A stretch of 64,000 nt of DNA, taken from positions 100,778,829 to 100,842,828 of the forward strand of contig NC_030677.2 of NCBI RefSeq assembly GCF_000004195.4. The letters are read 5' to 3'. The notes under the pieces were generated by a model, which saw only the letters and a list, made by a program, of their open reading frames with translations, ran no database searches and was not told where the DNA came from. The translations under genes were made by a program, and so were the position numbers. Of this stretch, positions 10,838-23,700 are shown piece after piece; position 1 is the first letter of the stretch; each line of letters opens with the position of its first letter. This DNA is from Xenopus tropicalis (taxonomy: Eukaryota; Chordata; Amphibia; Anura; Pipidae).

Positions 10838-13250
10838 GTTTTGGCGAGAAAATGCCAGTGGGAAAGATGCAGTGTTTTTTGTTTTTTTAAGCTAAAGTGA
10901 ACTCAGAAGTCTTGCCCAGTAATAAATCTGTATCTAGTGTCTTTCCATATCGCAAGGTGACTTCTTTGCTTTGCCATTAAGGAAAGAGAAACAGCCATGA
11001 AAATATCAAGAAGGTGATCCCTTTTTTCAAAGTAACATACTAATATTAAAAAATGTAATACATTTTTCAAAAGTACAGTAATCCATACACTACACTACTT
11101 TTCTTATGACAGTATCAATTAAGCCCGGCAGTGTGGTTCTAGCCCACTAAGCTAAAGGGAGAAATTCTGGGGGGCTCTGTGTCCTTGCACCAAGTGTCCA
11201 TGTGGGGGTGGGAGTGTGGGCAGAGGGTAGGGTTTGCAGCAGAGTCTGTGGTAAGGGATGGTTGGAGCTGGCAGTAGAGGGAAAAACACAAAAACTACCA
11301 TTGTGATCTTGTTACAATATCCCACAACAAAGTGAATAACACATTAGTGCCATGTACTTCTGTTTAAGAACCTTAAAGAAACCAGAGATACTATACATAA
11401 CAAATGGAGATTAATAGACATTGACTATTAAAGACAAGGAAAGGCTTAATCACGTGGGGGGCGGTGGTTAATTAAAGTGTCCTGACTTGTAACTTACTTA
11501 GAAGCTTACATAATTTCCTGGTAGGTTAGATACTAATATGAACACTCCTGCAGCACTCAAAATGACAAATAAACAACTTTTCTTTCACCGTTTCAGAGTG
11601 CTGTTTGAGCGTTCTTCTTGGCCTTTAAAAAGGGTTCCAAGAGTAACCACCACTTGGTTGCTGAAATCTGAACATGTAAATCTATTTATTACTGTAAACT
11701 ACATTATAGTCCTAAATGAGTGTGCTGCTCTTGTGTATATATGTGTGTATATCTTACAACTAAGAAAAGAAGGCAACTTTTAATCCGTAAAACCTTCCTG
11801 GCAGTGTGAAATGTCTTTTTTAAATGAGTATACTGGTGTATAATGATGCTTTTTGTTCATCCCACCCAATGACCTGCCAGAAAGGATCACAGCTGCTTGG
11901 CCAGGTACCTTTGGGAACATAAGTGCCTGAGATACTGTAGGAACTATTGCTGCTGTGTATGTGTTCAACTCAACTGTTGCACATGTGCTGTAGAGTTAAG
12001 AAGGGTCCCTGTGTTTGCAGAGAGGCGTCCTACATTATCCTAGGACCTTACGTTTCCAGTATGTGCTGTCACACTGTCTGCGGAACCAGACAGTGTAGAG
12101 GATATCTGCACCATGTTAGGGTGGAGGAGCTATGAGTGACAACCAGACATTACCAACTATTCCTGATCCCAGGTCTGGATCTGTGCAATGGCCACAAAGG
12201 CTTGGGCCTAGAATGGCACATCTAAATTTTGTTCTGAAGCACTAGGGACCAGCAGATCTTTTTAAATCTCCCATGCACCCAATTCTTCCAACCTGATAAC
12301 TGAAAACTTCCATGTGCCCTCAAAAACATGGGGAAGAGGGGGCAACAGCAAGGGTGAGGAGGGTAAGTGCAGCGGCTGTATGACCAAGAAGCATTTGACT
12401 TATAAATCTGGCCCTGCTTGAGGGAGTATGGTGGTGAATAATACAAACGGGAAGGTGGTGTTACTGATGCTGTGGCAGCTTCATAGGGTGGGAAGATCCC
12501 AGTGCATTTGTGCATTTTTAGTGTTCATCAAGTGGTGGGAAGCCCACTGTGCTTCTAATGCAAGATAAAGAACAGCAATTCCAGTCTGGTATTGGGGTTT
12601 TGGCACCACAAGTAGCAGCTATCAAAACTCTAACTACTGATGAGTGGGTCAAAATTGTTTCAACCTGTGTGTGCCACAGCCATAAATAGTCTCTGAGGCA
12701 GTCTGCTCAGTGGTATTGTAGTTTATCTACAAGGGTGCAATAAGGAACCTGAGGGGATGGTTTCACCAATATCTATAGCCTTTACTGAAATAACATTTTC
12801 TACAGATTTTAGCAGATGCTTTGATCTGCTCTTAGTTTTCCTGTGTGCGCCACCTAGTGACACAATGCAGACATTGTTAATATAATATGGAAGAGAAAAT
12901 ACAGAAATAAAAAAGTAACTATAGTATAATGAAAAATAATGTGAGGAAAACAATTACATTGATACCGTCTCTTCTTAAGAAAAATCTGTGGCCCTGCAAG
13001 GGATTTTTACAACCCATGGTCTGCTCAATATCTCCATTGACTTCTTTGTAGATACACTGTGTATCTCATCCCACAACAAGTGGGATGAGACACAGTGAAA
13101 TCTCACTTTTACATTCCCTGATTTTGCCATATTTCACATTTCCACAATCATTTTTTGGAGGGGTCTGGCGCACACAGGTACCTGGCCACCACCCTGGCAA
13201 ATATTAAGCAGCGGGCACCCTTAACTTTATCAATGAGAGTGACTATAGAG
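10838..13250. other. Intergenic, no gene seen
   Basis: No exon-like coding region recognised. Short open frames at 11538-11783, 12222-12515 and 12723-12953 have no recognisable domain. Confidence 0.5.
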
Positions 13251-13581
13251 CAGGGGTGGGCAAACTTTTTGGGTCAGGGGCCACATTGACTAACAGACGG
13301 GCCGGACCGGGCCGGGACAGCGTTACGCCCGGGGCTGCCATCAAAAATTATGGGGCCTCTCAGCTCCCCCCCAGCATCCTTCATGACCTGCGGCTCCCTC
13401 CGCCAGCGACCCGCTGCTTCCTCCGTCCCGTCCTTCTGTTCCCCGGCTCCCCAGTGCATTCTTTTATATGGTTGCGCCCCGTGTGTGCTGACGCTATGCG
13501 CATGCATGGGGCGCAACCAATCAGGGCCCGTCATTCTTTTAAGGGGGCCGGAGACAGCGGGCCATAGTTTGCCCACCCCTG
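13251..13581. mobile_element. hAT-type MITE with perfect 8-bp target duplication
   Basis: Ends CAGGGGTGGGCAAACT and the inverse AGTTTGCCCACCCCTG are 16-bp terminal inverted repeats. CTATAGAG occurs on both sides (13243-13250 and 13582-13589). The CAGGGGTGG-type end and 8-bp duplication indicate hAT. The interior is unusually GC- and CpG-rich and contains no transposase frame, so the open frames across it on both strands are not genes. Confidence 0.88.
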
Positions 13582-13589
13582 CTATAGAG

Positions 13590-13758
13590 GAACCAGACCC
13601 TATGGTCCAGGCTGCCCCTGGTGCCCCCCCCCCAACCATGGTGTCTGCTTCCTCTATAGTTACACCACTGACTGTAGGAAGAAACCATCTTCACAGCATA
13701 ATAAAGGGGGGAACTAAAGATTTTTAGTTTTTAAATCATAATCCTGTGTGTGTGTAAA

Positions 13759-13792
<34 letters not shown>

Positions 13793-14060
13793 AACACACA
13801 CACTGTTCACAAATACACATTTTTTATTAGATGAGTGGAGAATATATATATATTAAATTAAAATAGTCCCAAATTACATTTATTTCCAAAGTAAAGTGTG
13901 AGCAAAATGTAAATGTAAAAATAGAAAGGTTTATTACTCAACGATTGGGTCTCACACAGAAGCCTTCATCTGGAGTGAAAAACAAACTAAATACATATAT
14001 ATATATATAAATATACATGGTTTGTTTTTCACTCCAATATCCATTTGATAAGATAAGTGC
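13590..14060. repeat. Simple (TA)n tracts and a small hairpin
   Basis: (TA)n runs lie at about 13761-13788 and 13996-14010. GAGTGAAAAACAAAC near 13975 pairs with GTTTGTTTTTCACTC ending near 14036, forming a hairpin just downstream of the U6 3' end. Nothing else is recognisable. Confidence 0.6.
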
Positions 14061-14109
14061 AAAATATGGAACGCTTCACGAATTTGCGTGTCATCCTTGC
14101 GCAGGGGCC

Positions 14110-14160
<51 letters not shown>

Positions 14161-14166
14161 GAGCAC
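14061..14166 (-). ncRNA. rnu6: U6 spliceosomal snRNA gene
   Basis: The minus strand from 14166 to 14061 reads GTGCTCGCTTCGGCAGCACA at the 5' end and contains the ACAGAGA box (ATACAGAGAAGATTAGCATG), followed by CGCAAGGATGACACGC and ending TCCATATTTT. It agrees base for base with the canonical vertebrate U6 (106 nt) as recalled. U6 is the RNA polymerase III-made catalytic RNA of the spliceosome. A TATA-like TTTAAATAAG sits at 14188-14197 (-22 to -31), as in genuine U6 genes and unlike most retroposed U6 copies. The run of four T at the 3' end can serve as the Pol III terminator. No poly-A tail or target duplication was seen. It lies head to head with med16, 551 bases from its start codon. Confidence 0.94.
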
Positions 14167-14187
14167 AAACATACCTTAGCGCCGGTT

Positions 14188-14235
14188 CTTATTTAAAGCC
14201 CCTAGCTTTTGATTCGGTTATATTGGAGTGACAAT
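14188..14235 (-). promoter_or_regulatory. rnu6: U6 TATA box and candidate PSE
   Basis: TTTAAATAAG at 14188-14197 is correctly placed for the Pol III TATA box. A candidate proximal sequence element on the minus strand, TCACTCCAATATAACCGAA (about 14213-14231, -47 to -65), has the expected distance and TCAC start. The PSE call is by spacing and weak consensus; the TATA call is stronger. Confidence 0.65.
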
Positions 14236-14349
14236 TTTGTATGTCTATATGTATATTTACACCGAGCAGCAATAAATATTACTTGATATTGTTTTATTTA
14301 CTGGGTACATGAAAAACAGAAGAGAAAGATTGAATTTATAGCTGCAATT

Positions 14350-14717
14350 TAGGCATTTGCCACGATGCACGCCGGGAGAGGTCGGCATGCTAATCTAAGG
14401 ATGACGCCATCGGAAAGCGACATTGAGACGCTTATTCCGTGAGACGCACTAATGTAGCCGGGAACTTTCATTACTGGTTTTACGTAGAACCTTGTTATCC
14501 TACGGGATTCTGGAACCAGCAGTAACCAGAGCAGTTTAGTAGCAAATCCCCTACGCAAGGTTCTAGCATATTTTCGCTTTTTGACGCTTCTTGTCGTCCG
14601 CCTTCGTTTCTTATAGCTGCAGTCAGTCAGTCCATTCCCAATGTAAGCCATTGTGTTTCTGTTCCCCCGATCTGTAGCCCTTCTCCCATAGTTAGTAGGT
14701 GCGTGTTTGCTGTCAGC
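14350..14717. promoter_or_regulatory. Shared U6 / med16 intergenic promoter region
   Basis: This is the CpG-richer segment between the U6 upstream region and the med16 start codon. It contains octamer-like GCATGCTAAT near 14386-14395 (-220 to -229 of U6, the usual distance of the U6 enhancer), and a ZNF143/Staf-like minus-strand word CTCCCGGCGTGCATCGTGG near 14357-14375. It also holds GGAA/TTCC ETS-type words and GCCAT YY1-type words nearer med16. No TATA box precedes med16, which fits a housekeeping gene. A 139-codon minus-strand frame (14349-14768) across this region has no family similarity and is not called. Confidence 0.5.
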
Positions 14718-17700
14718 ATGGATGTGGGGTACGTATGTGAGTGGGACAAAAGACCACGGACCAGTCACTGCCCATCAATCCCACTAGTTTGCGCTTGGTC
14801 TTGCCGCAATCTTATTGCTTTCACTACAGATCAGCGCAATGAGGAGGAGAAAGGTAACATCTTTTTGTTATTACAGCACCGCTCTGTGAGTGTGATTATA
14901 TGTGTGTGTATTTCTATTATTTAGTAACTGTTATATGTCTACTTTTCTCTCTCTATCTATAATGCATAAAACAATTAAAAGACAAACCAAAATGAGTCTT
15001 ACCCAGTGTTGGACTGGATACCAGGAGAACTCATGGTGGGCCCAGGTGTCAGTCTCCTGCTCCTGATCATTTGGCCTGTTTCATGGTCATTCCCTATTTC
15101 TGAATGGGAAGAAAGTCAAGAATTAGATGGAAGAATAGATGCTATGTAAATAAAAGAGACTTGGAGAATAAAGTGGTTGGGTGGGGAAGGAGGACAAATA
15201 ATTTGGAAAGTGGGTCTAAGGTTTTCTTGTGGGTCCCTGGGTTCCCAGTCCAAAGCTGGTCTTACCAAAGAGCTTGGATTGCTTGGATTACATTTTTATA
15301 TTACCATGTTTAAAATGAACTAGGTTAGTATATTAAGGGTATTTGGGTCACTAGAATGCATAGAATGCAGATAGATGCATAGACGCAGATAAAAAATTAA
15401 AGCATCTGAATCTATAGGCATACACATTACGGTTAGGCAATGCCTTTTACATTACATTAACATTTATTTATAAAGCGCCAACATATTCTGCAGCGATGTA
15501 CAATAAGTGGGTTACATACATTGGACATACAGAGTAACATATAAAGCAATCAATAACCGATACAAGAGGTGAAGAGGGCCCTGCCCAAAAGAGCTTACAA
15601 TCTACAAGGAGAAAGGGTTGAGACACAATGCCTTGCACCAATATAAAAATAGAAAGTATTGCTTGTAGTGGAAGCGTGGCAGCTTGAGACCTAGGTGCAC
15701 AAATTCAGACCCAGGAATGTGTTACTGCAATAAATTCTACTTTTTATTTAATGTCATTCTGTGCCACTTTGTATTGTGGGGAAAAAAAATTCTGCACCTT
15801 ACCCCCCCTTAGTAAATAATCCCTGCCAGCAGGCTCAGACTGCCAGTCTGTGGGTTCTGGCAAATGCCAGAGGGACTGCTGAAAGATGCCATAGACAGTG
15901 ACTGTGTAGTAGAGCGCTAGTTGGGGGCTATTTGAGCTTTTGTGTGCTGAAAATGCTAGGGCCTATTTTAAATCTCAGTCCAGAGCTGCCTACTAGAATG
16001 TTAAGTGAAGAAGTGTGTATTCTCTCACAATAGTTGGGTCGTGTGAGCTGTAAGAAAAGTGCTTGTTACTGAAAAAATGCTAAACAATTGGCTGTAGTTA
16101 GCCCTCCTTCCCACCCCCATTCATTTACCTTATGAAATTTACATTGAAGTGCAAAGAGTTCATCTGTCTTCTATTATCTTTCTAAAAAGTTCAACTGTAC
16201 TCAAAATCAGGCGTTTTACAATGCACAAATTTAAGTATATATTTTATGCTCTCATTGAATATATTCTTATTCGTTAAAGCAAGTATAATTTGACCATGGA
16301 GAGTTGCAACATTGCATAATTCTCACCAGATTGTTTGTTTTCCAGGGTTTTGATAAATTAAAAAGTGTTTTTACAGGAATATGGATAAATCTGAAATAAC
16401 TTGATTTTTTTTCTTCTCAGATATCACTAATTTGATCCATATCCTCGACACAGAACATCCGTGGGATGTCTACTCTATTAACTCTGGGCACCAGGAAGTT
16501 ATTACCAGCTTGGAGTGGGACCAATCTGGTACAGTAAAACAAATTGCTGGGCTTTTTGATAATAAACAAGAAAACCATATAACTTAAAAGGGAAGGGCAG
16601 AGAGCAAAGGGAAATATGAAGAAACAAGATAAATGTGGGAAGCAGAAAATGAATCCTTGAAGGGACATAGACAGTAGTGTTTGTAACTGTTGCTTTGGTT
16701 TTATTGGTATTTTTAGGTTCCCGCCTGCTCTCAGCTGATGCAGATGGTCGAATCAAATGCTGGGGAATGACTGATCACTTAGCAAACAGCTGGCAGAGTC
16801 TTGTAGGCAGCGAAGTGGATGGAGATCCCATAGTAGCTCTGTCTTGGTTGCACAATGGAGTCAAACTTGCTCTCCATGTTGAGAAGGTGGGTGAGATAAC
16901 AATGAATATTTACATTAGTATTTATATTTAGTTGTTTGTATGCTCTTTTCTTTCACTTCACTTCACTTTGCTTATCCTTTTTGTTGTTAAGCAGAGACCA
17001 TTATTTCTTTTGTCCCCTAACCATTATTTCCCTTTAAGTAGGCATTTACCACCCTTAATACTGATCTTTTTTCTCCTGCAGTCTGGTGTTTCCAGTTTTG
17101 GAGAAAAGTTCTCACGCGTGAAGTTTTCCCCATCTCTTACTTTGTTTGGTGGAAAGCCAATGGAGGGTTGGATTGCAGTCACAGTCAGTGGTTTAGTTAC
17201 AGTGTCTCTGCTAAAGCCCAATGGACAGGTGCTAACAGCTACAGAAAGCCTGTGCCGACTACGTTGTCGTGTGGCACTTGCAGACATTGCATTTACTGGT
17301 GGTGGAAACATTGTTGTGGCCACATGTGATGGGAGCAGCACATCCCCAGTACAGTTCTACAAAGTTTGTGTTTCTGTAGTAAGTGAAAAGTGCAAAATCG
17401 ACACAGAGATACTTCCTTCTCTCTTTATGCGCTGTACAACTGACCCTGCACGCAAGGACAAGTTCCCAGCTGTGACGCACCTTAAATTCCTTGCGCGGGA
17501 TATGTCTGAACAGGTGAGAAGAAAAGTTGTTACGGGGTGGGTAAACGTTCGGATTATTTTTTTTTTTTAACTTCAAGCTCCCTGAAATTGCCCACCCGTA
17601 GGTGGGGATATCGGGGGAAGATCCACTCGCTTGGTGATTTCGCCAAGCGAGCGGATCTTACCGTGTATGGGGACCTTTAGTTCCCTTAAACCAGAGGGCT

Positions 17701-20700
17701 TCAGTACATAGTAGGGAGGCTAATTTGAGGGTGAGATTTGGGAGTACATGCTTAGTTGTTGCCCTGAAACTATAGCAGGGTGACTGCTTCGCCAATGTTT
17801 CTGTTTATCATTAACTTAGTAATGACCTAAGGGGCCCACCCGTGCTGATTCATTGTGGTTTAAGTTCTTACTATAGGAATATAGGGTAACTATAATAAAA
17901 AAAATCTTCATGTATTTGAATTTGAAGGGAACAGCTTAAAGGAGAATACACAAGAGCTGGTATGGGCTGTGAACATGAACTGTAGAGCAGTAGCGCATGT
18001 GCACAGCCCAGGGCTGAAGTAAAGACAGCAAAGAAGATAGCAGAGCAGTGCTACTAGACTACTTCCCTAGACTGGTGCATTTTTCAGTGAAAAGGAGCAC
18101 CAGCCCAGTGTCTGAGGCAAGCAATTATAATCACTGAGGGGTGTCAAATTGGCATCCCTGGTGATTAAACCTTTGCTTGTCGTTTAAAGGCATCAGCATT
18201 AAGGACTAAAGGATAAGGATAAATAAATGTTTTGGACACACAGAACTTACAGTGTTTTGTCCATCTGATTTAGGTTTTACTCTGTGCTTCCAATCAGTGT
18301 TCCAGCATAGCTGAGTGCTGGTCTCTTCGGAAAGAGGGTCTTCCACTTAATAATATATTCCAGCAGCTATCCCCTGCAGGTAAGTATTTTAATATCTTCC
18401 TGTTACTCCTAAACATTTTATCCTCAGTTAGATGCTTCACTTACTCCAAAATGTATCATTGCATAATTTCTCCACATTCCTCTCAAGCCTAAAACACCTT
18501 TCACTCTTGCAGTAAGTGACAAGCAGCCCATGATCCTGAAGTGGCGTATCCTCTCAGCCACCAATGAGTTAGAGCGTGTTTCTGCTGTGGCTCTGCCCAA
18601 GCTACCAATTTCTCTCACAAATACTGACATCAAGGTTGCAAGTGAAACCAAGTTTTACCCTGGGCTTGGTAAGTTATTACCCACTAGTTTATTTTGATCT
18701 GCAAAGAAATTGGATACACTTCTTTTATTTAAGACACTTAATCAATCACTGTTTTTACAGGTCTAGCATTGGCATTCCATGATGGAAATGTTCAGATTGT
18801 TCATAGACTTTCCCTGCAGCCAATGGCAGTTTTGTATGGATCATCTCTGCGGCCTTCTGAGGAACCCAGCTTAAAACGGCAGCGTTCGCCTACCCCTTGC
18901 ATTCATTTTAAAGCTTTGCAGATGTCGTGGACCTCGCTTGCTTTGGTTGGGCTAGATACACAGGGCAAGGTCAGCGTTAAAGATTTTACTGCTAATATTA
19001 GGCAGGTCGGAATGACAGTGTTCTGTTTTAAAAAAAAGCCCCAAATAACAATTTTGATGGTATAAAAACAGTAAGGATGGGTCAGGTAGTAGAGTTTGGT
19101 GTTAGAGGTTAAATTGATCTACAGTTATCTGTAGCATAAGCATAATCGTAAATATATTTAAAATTCAAAAACGGTGCCTTTATGAATAATACAAAATGAT
19201 AAGATCAGTTTGCACCTCAGCCATAGATGTATTTAAAACATAACACCAGTGACTGCTGGAGGACCCAGTTGATATTGATAGCTTTCTAGGACACTGAAAT
19301 AGTTTTTATAAATTTGCAATGTTGAGTGGAGTCTAATTTATGTTTATTATTTTATGGTGCCCAGTAACTTCTAGTTACATCACAGCCTTTTGCTACACTA
19401 AAACAAAGACACTGGCATCAAAGAATATGATTAAACTGATATTACAAAAAATCCTGGCCCATATAATCACAGTGAATTTCTTTATGGTGCTGTTGTATTT
19501 GTGTGACCTTTGATCTTTCCCCACAGCTAAGTATGCTACGAGTCTCTCCTTCTATGGGGCATTCCTTGGATATGTCAACATCCCTACGTCACCTGCTTTT
19601 CTTGTTGGAATACTGCATGGTGACTGGATATGACTGGTGGGATATACTGCTCCATGTTCAGCCTGGCATGGTACATAATTTAGTGGAAAAGTTAAACGAG
19701 GAATACACTAGGCAGAATGCGGCACTTCAACAGGTAAATGCCATGCAGAGGTGCAGTGGCCTTATAGATCATAGTGTTTATAGACCACAGATATGGAGAT
19801 ATTATGTGTAGAGATGTTATATTAGTAACATGCACTTACATAAATACTATTTAATTGATCAAAAACCCCTCTGCTGAAACTACCTAGCTTTAATATTAGT
19901 TTCATCTACTCTCTTGCTTTTTAAAGTGGACATACATGCCATGACTACACACAGTATTGGAATAATTATACAAGGAACCATACACAATATGACTGCCTCT
20001 GTAATGTTCTGTTAGTATATAGGCCTACAGCTCAAATTATTAGAATATCAGGAAGTGAGGAGGAGGTAGCTGCTGCTTTTATAGTGGGAGTAGTCGAAAC
20101 ACAATAATCTGCAGTAGATGGTTCTCTTTCTTTATTAAGATGGGGCTTAAATTAGACATTGCCATTTACTAGAGTACCAATATGTAACATCTCTGATCTT
20201 GTCGTGTTAGGTTCTTTCCACTCGGATTCTGGCCATGAAGGCGTCTCTATGTAAGCTGTCTCAAACCACTGTAACTCGTGTCTGTGATTATCATGCAAAG
20301 CTCTTCCTCATCTCTATCAGTTGTACCTTAAAATCTCTACTTCGTCCTCATGTTCTCAATACTCCTGACAAGAGTCCTGGAGATCGGCTTACTGAGATCT
20401 GCAACAAGTTCACCGATACTGGTGAGTGGCAGGAATAGAAATCCTTTGATGAAATAATCATACACAGGCAGAGAAAAGCTGCTGTCTCCGCTCTTCAGGC
20501 AATGTTGATTGCTAATTAGCCCATGTATGGTAGTGACAACCGACCAGAGGTTTAAAAATTTCATTCATACAATGACCACATTTAAATATTGATCATATAT
20601 TGGTCATTTTCCAACTGATTTCCATAGGCTCCGTTATAATCTGGTTATTGGTTTAGGGCTCAAACATCAGCCCGATCTGACCCACCAAGTATATAATGTA

Positions 20701-23700
20701 TACTTTTGTACATTCTCTCTCTCTACACAGATATAGACAAGGTTATGATTAACTTGAAGACAGAAGAGTTTGTGCTGGACATGCCAACCCTTCAGTCACT
20801 TCAGCAGCTTATACAGTGGCTTGGTGATTTTGTACTTTATCTGCTGGCCAGCCTACCAAATCAGGTAAAATTTTTTGATTTTTAGTTGACTGCATTGGCT
20901 GGATACTTTTCCTTTTTGAAAAACAAAACTTTCTTTATGCACTGAGTGAGGTTTGTAGAGTTACTAATTAGGTAGGACTTCATTACAGACACAGTGTAAA
21001 CCATTGTGTATCTCTGTCTAAAACAGTGTAATGTTTAAATTTGTCTTGCATTATAGTCACTAAAAACAAACCACAGGGAATGTTCACCTAAATATACTTT
21101 TTCTTTGTTATTTGGCTGCAGTTTGCAGTTAAAATAATGATTCTGCTTTTATTGAAAAGAAAGGCCCCCACCCCACAAATGATGAAAAAGAAAAAAATGA
21201 TAATCGCCCTATGATATTAATATGTACATCAAACTAAAAGTTTATTCTGTTGAAAACTTACACTTAAATGTTTTGGCTTTTGTGCTTATAACAGCATGCA
21301 TAAAGTGCTTCCTCTTAAATTAGATAGGTAATAAGGTATGAATAAAGCCAGGTGACCAGTTTTGCTTTTGTGGATTTTTACAGCCTTGGTGGAATCACCT
21401 TACTTATATTTTGTCACTTAAAGATGTCTGTAGAACTCCTTGCTCTGCCTCAACATCCTATCCTGTGATTGTAAACTTTGTGCTTTTGTCTAGCAGGGTT
21501 CATCAGTCCGTCCTGGGCACAGTTTTTTGCGTGATGGGGCGTCGCTTGGGACATTACGTGAAATGATGGTGATGATCCGAATTTGGGGTCTTCTAAAACC
21601 AAGTTGCCTGCCAGTATATACAGCAACTTCAGATACACAAGACAGCATGTCACTGCTGTTCCGCCTCCTGACCCGCCTTTGGTTGTGCTGTAAGCATTTC
21701 TTCTAAGGAATAGCTGTTTTTTTCTAGGAAATGTGTTTAATGTTCCAAAGCAAAATTATTTTAAACAAAAGTTTGTGGCCTTAAGTTAACATGACATTAA
21801 AGTGAATGTGGTAAAGTAGAACAGAATAAGAAATTTTTCATGTTTAAGAGATGTATGCCGACATGACATATGCAACTAATGAACCTTGGATGTTACTTTT
21901 TTAACTAAAGGGGTGGTTCACCTTCAATTAACCTTTAGTATGATATAGAATCACCAATTTAAGCAACTTTTTAATTGGTCTTCATTTTTTTTTTTTTTTT
22001 ATAGTTTTTGAATTATTTGCCTTCTTCAAACACTTTGTAGCATGTCATTCTGACAAAGCTGTCTGGTAACTGCAATAACTTGTGGAAGAAGCATTACCCA
22101 TGAACAATTTCACCTTTTTATTAGCTGGGAAATGCAAAATAGCTATGTTTGAAAATGCAGATCCACTCCCATCCCAGCAGAATTTCAAGTGGAAACACCG
22201 AAATAAGCATTTTTGCACCAAAATGGGATGGGAGCAGATCAGCTTAGCACAGTTTCTTTGTGTAAGAAATGTTTTGTGCTGATTCTCTGATCCGCTTTTT
22301 ATATGAAACTACCATGCAGGCCGAGATGAGTCTCATCCATGTGACCCAGATGAATCGTTAATAGATGAATGCTGTCTACTCCCCAGCCAACTCCTTATTC
22401 CCAACATGGATTGGCTTCCCCTTGGTAATGGTATTATCAGCCGGCTTCAGAGCAAACTTCCCTTACGCTTGCAGTTTGGAAAACCCCCTGTAGCTCCAAG
22501 CTATGCATCAGTGCAGTATGAGGCCTACACTCGGTGAGTGTACTCAGGGGGTTAACATGATTTTTACATGATTTTTACATGATTTTATTTCTTTACATTA
22601 TATGGATTGTGTTACCTTAAAGAGATACTTACACCATACATTTTTCACATGTATCATAACATTGTCTTTGCAAGCCACTTAGAATTTTGCCTTAAAAATA
22701 TTAGCCCAATGCTTTTACATTACCTATCTGATTCCCCCATGTTCCTATGAGGGGGCTGCCATATTTGTGCAGCAATATTTGTGTCTGTTAGCTTTAGAAG
22801 CTATAACTGACCGGCTGAGAAGGGACAGTCAGGTTGGCAAAACAGTCAGGTTTAGGAACTTTAAGTAACAATTACTTACTAAAGCAGCCATATCAGTGAA
22901 AAATGATCAGCATGACCTATAGGTAACTTTTTATGTACATTCATATTTTGAAAAGTAGTTTTTTTAGTGTCAGAATCACTTTAAAAACTTTTTCCAGGCA
23001 GGCAAACAACAACATCATCACGTATGTGGTATGTTTGTGGTCTAAAATATTGTCCTAGTATGGATCCATTTGTTGGTTGTACTATATAAATACTTTTAGT
23101 TTCTTACCACTCTGACACCACAGGAGTGGCTCTCCTCCTGCTGTGCTAACATAAATTAAAAATTGATAAAAAGGAAAAAAAAAATCTTCCACTTATGAAA
23201 ATAAATGCATATATGCTCCAGTTCTTAAAAAGCTAAATCCTTGGCAAAGCTGATAAGGGACAATATGTGTTTATTCTCCTTACTATTCTTTACCCCATAT
23301 GATGTACTAGCTATTCTTATGGCAAGAACTAAAGCAGACTAATGACAGAGCTGTGTGCTCTTTCAGCTCAAATTGTGACAAAGACAGGGAGAAAGGTATT
23401 CAGATGGTAAGGGAGCAGAAATTGTAACAAACATTGGGGTATATCATTATATAATGCAGAATTTTGTATTTCATTAATATAAATTGTAAAACTGTTTGCA
23501 TGAACCTAGATTGTAACACAGATGTTTGTATTTTATGATTGTTTCCCTTGAAATGTGTTTATCTGATCTTTAGGTCCCCCACACAACCAAAGATTGATCA
23601 CCTGAGAAGACTCCACCTGGGTACATTCCCTACAGAGCCCTGCAAGTCCTGTACTAGGTAAGAACCTGCACTGGGTTGTTACATCACACAAAGGATAATA

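Noticed and set aside
13256..13727. Overlapping 103-125-codon frames on both strands
   Set aside because: They lie largely inside a GC-rich hAT MITE with defined ends and target duplication.
14349..14768. 139-codon minus-strand frame between U6 and med16
   Set aside because: It overlaps med16 exon 1 and the promoter spacer. CpG-rich sequence makes chance frames long, and there is no similarity to a known family.
15002..15985. Possible 1-kb hAT-like element in med16 intron 1 (CAGTGTTGGACTGG ... CTCAGTCCAGAGCTG)
   Set aside because: The ends look inverted but no matching target duplication was found, so the boundaries are not secure.
16932..17570. 212-codon frame taken as a separate gene
   Set aside because: It is med16 exon 4 (17082-17513) read through flanking intron sequence on both sides.
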